Source: Smallanthus sonchifolius
Taxonomy: Eukaryota > Streptophyta > Magnoliopsida > Asterales > Asteraceae
DNA length: 64,000 nucleotides
Direction of reading: 5' to 3'
Assembly: GCA_023525975.1 (NCBI GenBank)
Contig: CM042034.1
Location: forward strand, 65,407,279-65,471,278
Shown: positions 11,406 through 22,944 of the stretch, piece after piece
Position numbering within the stretch: position 1 is the stretch's first letter
Layout: each line of letters begins with the position of its first letter
The notes under the pieces: generated by a model
What the model saw: the letters and a program-made list of their open reading frames with translations, nothing else
Databases searched by the model: none
Told to the model about the DNA's origin: nothing
Position numbers and translations under genes: made by a program

Positions 11406-11423
11406 TCCCCGACAACGGCGCTA
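11406..11423 (-). promoter_or_regulatory. Primer-binding site, tRNA-Asp type
   Basis: The plus strand reads TCCCCGACAACGGCGCTA. This is the 3' end of plant tRNA-Asp with two mismatches, so its complement on the minus strand is the primer site just inside the 5' LTR. Confidence 0.85.
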
Positions 11424-11429
11424 AAAACA

Positions 11430-13061
11430 TGATGTCGTCCAGACGGTTTATAAAAATAACTATAAAAACCTAACCTAGACTCCTAAGTAATAAATGGAAT
11501 ACCCTCTAACTAAACCGCACTGACAAGCAAGTGAACCTATCGAGTGTAGCACAACTTAATGGTAAAATGGATTATCGAACCCTAGAGACACTATGTAACA
11601 ATACTAGACTCTGACTCAGACTTAAAATTGATTGGTTTGGGGGTTTACTACACTAAAGATTATCACTAAAGAATGCTATAAACTAAGGACGATTCAACTA
11701 TCAAGAGACAAAAGCTAAGATGAAATCAAGATTAGGAAGAACACTACCTAGGTCGGAATGCTACTTGTAAAGCACAACTACCGGTTCTGGAAACTATGAC
11801 GGATCTAGGTTTCTAAAGATGACAACTGTAGACAACCTAGTGGATCCCTAATCACTCTCAGGGCGTCACCAACTAAGTTACCTAAAGTGTACTAAACTCA
11901 CCAGATTGTTGGATCACTTCTCAAGTATTTCCAACTATGATATTGTACCCTAATGAACGGATTACCTCTCAGTATCACCGCCACCAATACACTCAAGGAA
12001 TGCACGGGGTAATCCTAGAATAACAACTATGATTCAGACTAGCAACAATCACTAGACACCTTATACTAACACCCTCTCAGACTGTTAACACTCAGATTCC
12101 TAATGACGAAGACTAACCGACTAATTCTCACATCTCGGGTATTGAACTAGGACACACACTTAATTCTAATCAGCAATCAATGACAACTCCTATGGTCACT
12201 ACGTCTAGCAAACCACCGAAATCACAAACCCTAAGATCTATGACCTAGATACGCTAATCAAACTGGCAGACAACCACAATCAACACAAGGAATTGAAATC
12301 AACCACACAATCAGATTCAAGCATGCTTATACATCATAATTAATCAAACTAGAATCGTTACAAAATCATTAAATCCATTCAACATAACCAAAACCGATAG
12401 AAATCATAACTTTAACAAGCATTTATCGTTTAGACCTAGGCAGTATTAAAGATTTAGCCAACACACATGCTTAGAACATTCAAGACAGAAGTAAAAGACA
12501 TAGTACTGGTTTCAATCAAACAAAATAAGAACAAACGAAAGAGAATTAAAACCCGGAGAACCTATCTCTAACCTCCACGGATCCAAAAGCTCCAAACTTT
12601 GATTCCAATTGACTTCCAAACTCTTAAAATCGCCCTAGAATGGTCTCTGGACGACCAAGATACGAACTCTCTTCATAATGGGATTACAAATCTATAAAAA
12701 TCAAAAGTAGAGTTTTTTCTCGGAAATTGGGGCCCTCGCATACCGCGAGAAAGGTTGGCCATTTCCTCGCGTACCACGAGGGACAAATTAGTCGCGCCCG
12801 AATTTGTTCTTCGCGTACCGCGAAACATTCTCCTCTGATCTTCGCGTACCGCGAAGACTTGAAATTTCCCATTTTTAACTTTTGATCTTCGGGCTTCATT
12901 CTCGTGCTCGGATTCTTCGGGTTTTCACTTGTTATTACCACGAGCACCTGTAAACATAACAACGACTCAATACGAACAAAAAATGACTCAAAACGAATAC
13001 AAAACTATATAAAAACGACACGAAACATGGTGAAAATACGTGTGTGCTTTGCAACACATCA
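11430..13061 (-). repeat. 5' LTR of the non-autonomous Athila
   Basis: Begins TGATGT, ends ACATCA, 1632 bp, and adjoins the primer-binding site. It lacks about 75 bases present in the other LTR near 2457-5449. Hairpins of the CGCG-TAC-CGCG type lie at 12735-12749, 12765-12781, 12810-12824 and 12840-12856. One of them, reading CTCGCATACCGCGAG, has lost pairing by a single G-to-A change. Confidence 0.88.
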
Positions 13062-13428
13062 GTACTCAATATTTACCCTAATAATAATCCTAAAGCCTAA
13101 TAATAATAAATAATAAAATAACTAATTATTAACTAGACATAAACTTAAATAAGAATGTATCTGAAAACTATCTACACAATTTGATGTAAAATCTCCTACT
13201 CATACTCCAAAATGATGACTAATAATAATACCCGAAGGGTATTGAAAACCTGAGATTATCTTTATAAAAGGGTGTTCCTGAAAAAACTAATACTCTAAAT
13301 AATTTCCGAAATGATGACTAATAATAATACCCGAAGGGTATTCACTTTCGTGTTCGGTCGATGTGGGAATGAAGAATTGGAGTATGTCACATGACGTCGC
13401 ACATATATCTCAAATGTTAAAGTTAATT

Positions 13429-13461
<33 letters not shown>

Positions 13462-14204
13462 ATTATTTTAATTAATTCAGTTGCTTAACTCGTTTTTCTT
13501 ATATAACTTTTAAAATATAATGTTTTATAAAAGTACGAATACATCGTTAGGATGGACTTATTTTTCTCTACGAGTCGACATAAGTTTTGTTAAAAACGGT
13601 GCAAGTTTAAAAAATAATAGTATTTTATTATTTTATTATCATTATTATTTTATTAATATTATTATTATTAAACGTTCGACACTAAAAGCTCGTCTGAACC
13701 TCAAATTTCAAGTAGTCATTTTATTCGTTTATGATTACTAGGTCGATCGCTATGAATATATATTAAAGGTATTATACACCGCCTGAATTTGAAGTTTTTA
13801 ACTTTTTGGCATTTGATCTTTTATATAAATACACTTCTAGTACATTAATTTTTATTTTTATAATATTTGGTACAAAAATTTTACGAATGTTACAACTAAG
13901 TACGTGGAGACCCGGAGAATCGATTGGTGTTTGTGAATTCCAGAACCAATAGATTGACCACGAAGGTTTTTGTGAATCTAAGACCCGAAGTTAGTGTTTT
14001 CCCGTTGAATCCCGTTTTTTCTGCGATTATAGATTCCGATGAATCGGAGGATAACAACCCTCATATCCAATCAATGTGTGTTGTTTAGATCTGCTAATCA
14101 AAGTTTTATCTAAGTGAAGAAAAGATTTTAGAGGATATATTGACTTTACTTTTAAACTTTGTGAACTTCATGACAAAAGCAATTCCATTTCTTCTAATAG
14201 TAAT
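13062..14204. other. AT-rich intergenic DNA with local repeats
   Basis: The first part continues the 115-bp repeat. About 37 bases around AAATGATGACTAATAATAA occur twice, near 13207 and 13306; each copy ends in the palindrome ATACCC-GAA-GGGTAT. ATT microsatellites lie at about 13430-13475 and 13620-13672. No gene is recognised; the short frames 13520-13741 and 14106-14450 look accidental. Confidence 0.5.
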
Positions 14205-16532
14205 TGTAATGAACCAATTTGTGGGTTTATTACATAATATGTTAATCGTATTATGGGGGTGTAAATAAATAATTTGTAAAGTTGAAGGTTTGCTGCAAAA
14301 GGTGTATTGTAATAACTTTAGGAGAAAAGGGTCAAAAATAAAAGTGTAGGGGGAAGATTTGTAAATTTTAAAAAATTGGTTGATATGAGGGAGAAGGGGT
14401 CGACACGCACTTCTAGTGTGTGTGTATGTGTTTGTGTTGCCAAAAAACAAAGGAGCAAGGGGGAAGAGCTACAAAATGATTTTGAAAGAATTGCATGTTG
14501 AATCTATTGGTTTATAAGTGTTCTTCATCTTCTAATCATCAAGTAAGTGTCTCTTCCATCATCTAATCCTCCATTGTTGTGTTCTTGATGGTTTTTGGGT
14601 CATGGACCCTAAATTGACTGAATTGGGGGAAGTTGAAAGTTAAGTTCTTGATTAAAAGTGGTAAAGGTTGTAGATCTCATCATGTTAACATTCAATTTGA
14701 GGTTATTGAATTTTAGGGTTCTTGATGATAAAATTGAGATTTTGATCTATGAATGACTGAATGATATGTCCAGGGTTATGGGGAGTTTATATAGTCATTA
14801 AACACAAAATCAATTGAAAACCCTAAATAATGTGGTGAATTAAGCAATATGGAATTAGGGTGAAAGATAAAATGAACCTTAACGGATTAAATATGTTGTT
14901 TGGGTTGAATCACAATTGTGATTGTCAATAAAGGATTATGGGGTTTGGTTAAGGTTGAAATAACAAAGATAACAAGTGAATGATACCCATTAGGTTAGGG
15001 GTGTTATGAATACCATTCGGATGGTATGCTGTGGTCATTAGATTACTAAACATGATTGTGATTGTTTAGGTGTTCCAGTTGCTAAGGGTGAAGAACAACC
15101 GGGGCCATCCAACGATAAAGGTAAGTGTTTTCACACTTACTTAAGTTTATAGATTGTTGCTTACACATAATTGATATGTATGATTGTATGTCTGTGTGAT
15201 ATATTTCTGATTATGTGTATGGGTGTATTATTGTTTAGTTGTATGTGCTTTGTTTGCAAGCAAATGGGGAGGGGTGTAGTGCTATAATACATAAGTCTTG
15301 AACTTCCATGGTGAAGAAATATGGATCATGTATCCTAATGAATGATATAAATTGATGTCATGAGCCTTACAAAGGAATATTGGTGATTGAATCCCTTGAA
15401 CTTCACATGTGGGTTGTTAATGACGTCTATGAACTTCAAAGGGTGAAATAGTGTTTTGAGATCATTAAATCTCTTAGGAAATTGTATGATTTGGATGAAT
15501 GTGGGCAAGCTAACCAGGGGGTATATATGGGTATTGTATGAATAATATTGGGGTAAAATTGTATCTTAAAACCCAAACGGAATTGAGGTGAATGAGTTGG
15601 AAAGGCTAGAAATCATTTCTGTCGGGGGGGGGGGGGGGTAGCCTGTTGGGTCTAAAAAATAGAATGATATTATCAATCGAACGATCTAGAGGAAAAACAA
15701 GTTTTTGGTGTCCGGTGACTCTCCAGGCGACACTCTAAGTGTCGCCCCTGAGCATGGCGATAGTCCGAGAGTGTCGCCATGGTGAATGGGGACATTTGCT
15801 AGGGTTTCTCATGCAGTGGCGGCTGGCTTGGGGAGCAAGGCTCATGAGCTCTTAAATAGGCTATTAGGTTGTCATTTGTAATTGTTGGTTTTATGTAAGA
15901 CACCAACCCGGGGGTGGAACTATGTAGTTTCTTTGTAAAAAATCAATGAAATGTCTAGTATTGGATCTTCTATTTATCTATCTTATGTTGTTTGATTGTC
16001 TATTTGGCTCACAACCACCTATCACTACTATTTTCTATACAAAAAACAAGGCTGAAATCAAGATCAGGGGTTCCACATAGCCTACGCTAAGGGCTACTAC
16101 CTTACGCCCCTGAGGTGAAAGTTGGGTTTTGGGGTTGACTCTTGGGTTTAAGGATTGAGGGTTCTTCTATGGGGTTTATATTAATACTAATAATTTTGTG
16201 TGGTGTGTTTGGATGTAGTTAAAGCTCCAGTCTAGCCCCATGACTCAAGTCATTCGGTTTTGAACTCTCAAGAGGATTTTTGGTATGTTTTGCTTATGAT
16301 TTGACTTTGCCTCTTTGTGAGGACTCTAAAACAATGTTTTGATATAATGAATAGATGGTGGATGGCACAACGGTTAGGGTTTTTATGTCAAATCTTGGTT
16401 TTCTAAAATGTAAAGTTAGGTGTTATGTCGTTTTGGTGTTAAACTTGTTAAGGTTGTTTTAAAATTGTATACGGGACCGTCTTCTGCTTGTTTTGAAAAG
16501 TTATAATTTGGTTTAGAATTCTGGATGTAACA
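14205..16532. mobile_element. Solo LTR, chromovirus-like, with near-perfect TSD
   Basis: Starts TGTAATGAACC and ends CTGGATGTAACA. The flanks GTAAT (14200-14204) and ATAAT (16533-16537) match at 4 of 5 positions. The start (TGTAAYGAACCAATTT) and end match the solo LTR at 43929-46236, so they are one family. No gag or pol is present. It holds a run of G at 15625-15639 and two hairpins at 15726-15746 and 15754-15780, the first with perfect 9-bp arms GGCGACACT/AGTGTCGCC around CTA. Confidence 0.8.
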
Positions 16533-17300
16533 ATAATGATATTTTGAGAAATTACATTGAAACGGTGAAGAAATTGAACTTTTGTCTTTTTGTTCGGGTT
16601 GTTAGGATCGAAGAAGGTAAAGAGAGTTGGCGACTAGGAAAAACTGAACGGCCATCCATTTTTAAACAATAAGGGTATGTTGGTAATTTATGGAACTTTA
16701 ACAGAAATACTTAACGGCCATCCATTTCAGGGATTTTTTTGTTACGTTCATGCATTCTTTTGTACCTACTTTTCAATTTCCCAAACTTAGGGCCCAGAAG
16801 TACAATATAACCATACCACATGGACCCTCCATTAATGAAATCTAAATAAAATACAAAGTTTAAAGTAGTAAATGAACTAACAAATAGGATTTAAAAAGAA
16901 ATAAAAAAAGAGTAATCTGTCATTTTCGTCTCTATAGTTTGGTTATTTTTACTAGTTTCTTCCAAAAGATTTATTTCTCTCTTGTGTGTACTCGTATTTT
17001 CCAAAACTTGTCATTTTCATCCAATTGATTTAGCCCATCCATTTTTTAACGTTAAATGAGGGGTATTTTTGTGTTTTTATATATATATATATTTATTGTA
17101 ATCATTTTTAAACCCTTATATAATAAAAGGGACGATGGGGATTTAGGGTTTGCAAAATAGGATGAAGAAACCCAACCCACCAGGTAATAATGAAAATTAA
17201 AAAACTAAACCACGATGAAGTCACTCGATTTTTCTACCTGGTTTCCGAATGTTTTGTTAAACTTGGTGGGAAATAAATCCATTGCTATAAAGTTTTGTTG
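16533..17300. other. Intergenic DNA between the solo LTR and the copia element
   Basis: ACGGCCATCCATTT occurs twice (about 16648 and 16713). An AT dinucleotide run lies near 17079-17092. No reading frame of note. Bases 17296-17300 (TGTTG) would be the left target duplication of the copia element; its partner is not visible. Confidence 0.5.
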
Positions 17301-17843
17301 TGTAGGACCAGATTTCACTCAAAAATCACTCAGATGATCGATTACCCACACACATAGGCGGAAACTGTGTGTATGGTGGTGAAACAGAAGGTAGACTCAG
17401 AATTGGTGAAGCTAACAGGCTAACCACGCTCAGAAATCAACACAAACATATATGAAATTGTAAGAACAACAACATAAAAAACTGCAAAATGTGTATTGAT
17501 TCAGAAACTTGTGAAAGAGAAAGGTTCAGGGTTACAACCGCTACTCACACCCTAAACATTCTCAAACTAGGTTATTTATAGTAAGTTGACAGGTATCGAA
17601 ACTATGCTCACCGAAACTAGTAGTTTCGGTTGAGCATTTACAAGTGAATGGTCAACCTGTCGAAACTATACTATCTATCGAAACTACTAGTTTTGATTGA
17701 ACAAACCTCAATCGAAACTAAGTAGTTTCGATGGCCCAGACTTAAACAGAAATTACAATACCGAAACTACAAATAAAGAAACTAAACTAACATTGTTCAA
17801 AACACAATAATGATACAGCTTAATAGAATTACATGACTCTACA
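17301..17843 (-). repeat. 3' LTR of the SIRE-like copia element
   Basis: On the minus strand it begins TGTAGAGTCATG directly after a polypurine tract and ends TCCTACA, giving a TGTAG/CTACA terminal inverted pair. At 543 bp it is a plausible copia LTR, though the left boundary could shift by a few bases because the partner LTR is absent. The U3 part holds palindromes built on CGAAACTA/TAGTTTCG just upstream of a TATA box. Confidence 0.75.
17572..17580 (-). promoter_or_regulatory. TATA box of the copia LTR
   Basis: TATAAATAA on the minus strand, about 260 bp inside the LTR, with a 16-bp-arm hairpin at 17604-17637 immediately upstream. By analogy with other LTRs, R would start roughly 30 bases downstream. 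Confidence 0.6.
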
Positions 17844-17857
17844 ATCTCCCCCTAAGC
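17844..17857 (-). promoter_or_regulatory. Polypurine tract of the copia element
   Basis: The minus strand reads CTTAGGGGGAGAT immediately before the TGTAGAG start of the 3' LTR. Confidence 0.8.
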
Positions 17858-17911
17858 TGTTGCATTACTGTCTTCAGCTCATCACTAAGTAGCTGGTCCT
17901 TCAGTAGGCTT

Positions 17912-20852
17912 CTAGATGTAAGGCTTAACATGTAGGGTCCCAACCCGTTGATATGCCTTAGCATCCGACTCATCTTCGTTTCTATAGGCCTGTATATGAT
18001 TCTTGAACAGCACCTCCAGATCCTCAGGTTGGAACTTTAGTAACTCCATCGGTTCGAAAATCACCATATCTTCCTTGCCTTCACACTCTATCATGGCACT
18101 TCTAATATTTGGATTGTAGTACCATTTCTTGAAAGTTTGGAGTTGAACATGCACAGATTTAGGAAGAGTGATGGTTTTGTGGGTTTGTGCTGATTTGTAC
18201 CTCAAGAAGACATAAGGCTTTTTGGTCTTTGGATGAAACCTAGTCTTTGAGATCTTCTTCTTTGTCTTCCTAGGCTTCATCCCCTTGAAATCACAGTTCA
18301 CCTGGGGTGTGTAAGAAGTGTTCAAAGTCTAAAGCCATCATCACCTTCCCTGGATTTTGAAGGGGAAGCTTGGCCAGATCTCTCAGGTCATAAAAGGGGA
18401 GAGTTTGGAAGTCAGTCATATTCTTAAAGTGCTGAACTCCTCCCCTATATCTTCTAATGATGAACAACTTCCTCTCAGGATCATACTTCCAACCCACTAG
18501 AGGCCTTTTCAGCTCCTGATGCTCAGCTATCCACTCATATGTTTGTAGGCTCTCTTCTGGTATAATCTTTCCTAACCACGGTTTCTTCGGGTTTGGGTAG
18601 TTAGGATCAATAGGAGGTTGAGTTGGAGCTTGAGTCGCTTCAGATGCTGTTGGAGTTGATTCTTCAGTTACAAGGGGCTTCACAATGTTGACCTGGACAT
18701 CTTCTATTTTATCTTCATCAGATAGGGCTTGGATTTCATCTCCCTCTTCTGTGAAGTATCTTGTCCTTTCAGTTTCCTTTTCCCCAGTAGGTAGGATCTC
18801 TAGATATAGTTCATTGTATCCAAAGTTGTCGCTTTCATCTAAGAGGGCATTGAGCTCATCGTTAGATGCCACATATTCTTCATCTAGAATTACCACTTCA
18901 ACTTCAGTTTCAGTTCCCTTCCCTCGCTCTCTAACTGCTCTTCTTTCACTAGCAGAGGGAAGATGAACTCTGTCTCTTCAATCCTTACTTCCACGGCCTC
19001 CTTTTTCTTGGCATCAGGGCCAGAAAAGATAGTCATTTCCGACTCAGGGTTTGTAACAAAGGCAGTGGAAGAGGGTCCACCAGCAGAAGTGGTCTCCCCC
19101 TGAGCTGTGGAGGCAGTTGCTTGTTCAGAGGTATTGACCATTGAAGCTTTGAGTTGCTCAACAATGTCAGATAAAGCTTTGAGATCTTGTTGTTGTTGAG
19201 AAATAAGCTTCTGTTGAGCTTCCAACTGAGTTTGCTGGACATCCAGCTGGGTGTGTAAACCCCCAACTTCCAGCTTCAAGTCTTTCTCTCGGTCCTCAGA
19301 CTTTCAATCACTGATTCTTTCTTTTTAAAATGATTATGTAGTTTCTTCACTTCAAGACTTAAGGTCTTGACTCTCGGTACTGATGATGTTGGTTCATGAG
19401 ATGGTGATGTAGGTGGAGTAGGAATGTGTACATGTTGTGGAGATGGAGGTGGTGTAGGGATATGTACATGTTGAGGTGATGGTGGTGGTGTAGGAATGGG
19501 TGCTTGTTGTGGAGATGGAGGTGGCGTGGGTTGTGGTGTTGGCTGTGGTGATGATGGAGGTGTAGGTAGTGGTGTATCAATACTTGAATAAGAGGAAGAT
19601 GATATACCTTCAAACCCAGTCTTAATTTTTTTGGCCTTAGGCTCTTCAAGTTCATAGTCCGAGTCTGAGTCAATTTGTCTCTTGGAGGATGATGTAGGGT
19701 GTTCAATTTGAGCATCGGAGTCTGACTTGTAGTAGTCTGACCCGTAGATCCTTGCATCCAGAGTCCCACTAGACTCTGCAATCTCCTCCTCATTTCCTTG
19801 AATACCAGCTTCTACATTAACCACTGGCTCAATAGGAATCTGTGCTTCATCAACAAAGGCAACCTCTTGCACAGGCTCATCAACAAGTTGTTCTTCTTCT
19901 TGAACAATAGGAATTTCAATATCTTCAACGTCTTCAGCCTCTTGATTTCATCTTGTTCTACCTCCACTTCTTCTTCCTCAGCTAACTCATCATCTTCTTC
20001 AACGGGTAGATCGGGATCAATATCTGGTACAAATTCTCAATTAGCCAAGATTTTGATCGGATACGAAATCACTGGTGCTCGATCTTCCTCACCAATTACA
20101 TGTCCAAATAATGGGATATCAGCAATTACTCTATTTGTTCTTTTATTTTTGCTCTTCATGTAGCTCAAAGTCTTTGCTCCCATATGATCAAAGACAAATA
20201 CATGTCCACCTTGTTGAAGCTCGGGAAGAAGGTGGTTGATAATGATCTACAGGAATCTTGGATATACAAGAAATTTCTCCTTAACAGCTCCAGTCAGATT
20301 ATCATTTAATTGTCTGAACACTAGACCAGAAAAATTGTAGTTCCTGCCCTTGGTCAGACCCAGAATAGCAGAAGCAACTTTGGTATTAGCTGAGTCGAAG
20401 CCACCCTTTCTGATTTATAAGCAATGAATGAACACATGCACTATATATCTCCAGTGACTTGGCAAGTAATTCTTTATGATCTGACCACTTTTGAACTCGC
20501 CAGGATGTCCCATTCTTCTAAAGCACTCTTTAACATAGAAGTTTGGGAATTCTATTGGCGCTGATGGATCATCATTAAAGTGCAATGATTCTCTAATAGT
20601 AGCTTCAGTAAATAGAATCTCTTGATCATGTATAGTAGCTCTGATGTGCTCCACATTCTCAATAGTTACACTCTCTGCTGACTCCCAGAATTGCCTTATG
20701 GTTGTTTCAAAAACTGGGAGGTTGTGACTTATGGAAAAACTGATGTTGGAGTTTGCTAGAAAGTTCATGATTGGAACAAACTCGACACTATTCGGATCAT
20801 TAGCATCTAGGAAGGCACATACATTGTGCCTCTTTACAAATAAGAGATCCAT
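17912..20852 (-). pseudogene. env-like (3' accessory) gene of the SIRE-like copia element, degraded
   Basis: About 2.9 kb of mostly open sequence in several frames follows pol. The N-part starts MDLLFVKRHN at 20852, right after a consensus 3' splice site. It has a globular region ending in PSHWRYIVHVFIHCL, then stops and shifts at about 20415, 20250 and 20037. Next comes an acidic region, then (19276-19872) a serine-rich stretch with basic, nuclear-signal-like KRQ and PKAKKIK patches and a tandem proline repeat of type PTPPPSPQ. A glutamine-rich coiled coil follows (18890-19279), then an acidic/Pro-rich linker and a basic C-terminal domain (17912-18325). Similar plant proteins sit in retrotransposons at the env position. 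I see no convincing signal peptide or membrane segment, so envelope function is not shown. Confidence 0.65.
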
Positions 20853-20854
20853 AT

Positions 20855-21800
20855 CTGCAAACACAAGATCAATCAAGCTTGGTACTTAGAGAAATTTTAG
20901 AAAAACCTGATCGAAACTATCTGAACCAACACTTAGACATTTTCTGAGACAAGCCCTATCGAAACTACTAGTTTCGATCGAAACAACAAGTTTCGGTCAA
21001 TACTTAGAAAATTTTCAGAAAAAGGCCTTATCGAAACTACAAGTTTCGAATCGAAACAACAAGTTTCGATCAACACTTAGAAAATTTCAGAATAAGTCTT
21101 ATCGAAACTTCTAGTTTCAATCGAAACAACAAGTTTCGGGCAAAGAGACTAGGCAAATTTGGGTATCGAAACTACTAGTTTCGATTGAAAACCTGTTTAA
21201 ATTTTGAAAAACCAACTTTAAAAATAAAAAACACCCATTTTGTCAAAACTACTTAGTTTCGATGCCCAAACCCTTGATCATATTTAAACACAGAAACAAT
21301 CACACATAATTAGGACTAATATATTTACAGACACATATATATATATCAAGCACGCGAAATGATAAATAAAAAGGTAAAAGTAGCATGTGTTGCCGAAACT
21401 TCATCTTACTGAAGATTCAAAGAAAGATCTGCAAATGCGAACATAAAGATGTAAGTTATCAACAATGGTACGTTAATCGAACAAGATCTAAGCCCTAATC
21501 TGCCTTTAAAATGATGTAACAGTCGTAAAAACCTTTCAAACTTAAACCCTAGGTATGTTTATCTGAAAAATTCACAGTGAAACCATAAACATCGTTACCT
21601 GATGATGAAGACGACGGAGGAATCAGATGAAAATAACTGATTTCACACACTTAGACCGAATGGTTTGAGAGCATTTGTGTGTGTGTGAGAAAGTGTAAAG
21701 TGATCGGAGACGGTAAAGTGAGACTTGACGACGACGAAATCGGATTATAAACACATTTAATTTTCTCATATAACAAAAGACCAAAATGCCCCTGTCGAAA
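20855..21800 (-). promoter_or_regulatory. Promoter/intron-like leader upstream of the env-like gene
   Basis: On the minus strand, AT-rich TATA-like strings (TTATATGAG near 21770, TTTATAATCC near 21748) are followed by pyrimidine-rich leader sequence. A GT donor (AGGTAACG, 21598) pairs with an acceptor (CATTTGCAG, ending 21429). A second GTAAG donor near 21409 pairs with TGTGTTTGCAG ending at 20855, three bases before the env-like ATG. The second putative intron contains most of the CGAAAC palindromes. All sites are inferred from consensus only. Confidence 0.4.
20886..21268. repeat. Cluster of CGAAACTA palindromes (spacer copy)
   Basis: Repeated short inverted motifs, such as ATCGAAACTA and TAGTTTCGAT around one base (20958-20978), recur every 20-60 bases. 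The same motif family occurs in the LTR (17595-17735) and at 21795-21890. Confidence 0.75.
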
Positions 21801-21890
21801 CTACTACTTTCGATAGGCAAAGAAGTTTCGGGTGAAATTGTAGTTTCAGGTGACTGGAAGTTTCGGTTAACTCAAGAAGTTTCGATATCC

Positions 21891-22944
21891 ATAGAACAGA
21901 AAAAAAACATAAACACTATTCATAAGATATTTACACTTATCTTCTTGGAAAAGATCCAACATGTGATCAGATCTGGTAAGTCTCTTGAAACACTTCCTTT
22001 TGCAATCAACTACTATGAGTCCGTGAAGATATCTGATATTTGTGCAAAGTAAACCCAAACATTTGTTTGTACATAGGTTTCATGTGATTATAATCTACCA
22101 TTTAAGAATGATACAAGGTGTACACCACATATTGAAATAAAATGGTTTTGAAAACCTATCAATCCTCAAGAAATACCCATATTCATCCTATCATCTCTTT
22201 CTGGTTAACCAAGGTACCATCTTAATAGTTTCAAAATACCACCAAAATAAAATAAGAAACCCAAGTGGATTAAAAGATTTAAAATGAAAAATATCAATGT
22301 AGATATTAAAAAGGTACGAACATTCTAGATCTTTGCGTAAGCAAAACGGAAGAAGTCGTAAAATTATCCAAGTGGATAGGTAAAAGTTGAACACCCGATA
22401 TCTTTGCGTAAGCAAAACAGACGGGGTCAAATCATCCAAGTAGATGGGAAAACGATGAACACCCGAGAACTTTGCGTAAGTAAAACATACGGGGTCATCG
22501 GTGGTAAATATTGTTACTTTGACGGTCACCTGGCGTATGAATAGGAATCCAACACGTAGGACTATATCTGAGTGAATTGGTTTTCATAATAGACAAAATA
22601 GGTTAGATGTTTCAATAATGGGTTCAAACACACAAGTATGAGATAGAATTTAGGTTTTCACACTACTTACAAGTTTTAACCATATGTCGGGCCTACAAGC
22701 TATACCTCAGTAAACACCATCGCTTTTGGTCCATTCCATGTTCAGATTCAATTTTACTGTAACAAAAACTACTTGTAAGACTGTACACAAAGCAATTCTT
22801 TTCAATTTTGACATATTAAATTCTCATTTCTCCCCCAAAAGATTTGCATGGTAATAAAAATAAACTATACATAAAAGGAAAATCTTTTTGGAAATTGTCT
22901 TAACTGTTAAGCAGAAACATAAAAACAACTAATATACATAAGGA
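21891..22944. other. Non-coding spacer between pol and the env-like gene of copia
   Basis: No convincing coding potential. It includes the 70-bp tandem repeat at 22315-22500. The weak frames at 21786-22052 and 22191-22529 run through repeats. Confidence 0.5.
22315..22500. repeat. Tandem repeat, about 70 bp, three copies
   Basis: The core CTTTGCGTAAGCAAAAC begins at 22331 and 22402, and a variant (CTTTGCGTAAGTAAAAC) begins at 22470. Each is followed by ATCCAAGT-type sequence or its remnant. The core is a short hairpin with arms TTTGC/GCAAA and a 4-base loop. Confidence 0.7.

Larger units (their letters stand above)
1639..13061 (-). mobile_element. Athila-type Gypsy retrotransposon, non-autonomous (gag-pro only)
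   Basis: Two related long terminal repeats (1639-6245 and 11430-13061) begin TGATGT and end ACATCA and bracket an internal region read on the minus strand. The primer-binding site next to the right LTR matches the 3' end of plant tRNA-Asp, as in Athila elements. Gag with one zinc knuckle and an aspartic protease are recognisable. The internal region then passes into an unrelated reading frame and non-coding DNA, with no RT, RNase H or integrase. Without the solo LTR nested in its left LTR the element is about 8.5 kb. The flanks TTACC (1634-1638) and GTACT (13062-13066) do not form a clean target duplication. It probably depended on proteins from an autonomous Athila such as the one at 46581-59772. 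Confidence 0.85.

Noticed and set aside
14205..16532. Full element instead of solo LTR
   Set aside because: No primer site, gag or pol inside, and matching ends in the sister LTR at 43929-46236 with exact duplications.
17301..20852. Reading the copia 3' gene as a true viral envelope
   Set aside because: No visible signal peptide or membrane anchor; only its position is env-like.
22331..22500. Possible CRISPR-like spaced repeats
   Set aside because: Only three degenerate copies in plant retrotransposon spacer DNA; a tandem repeat.
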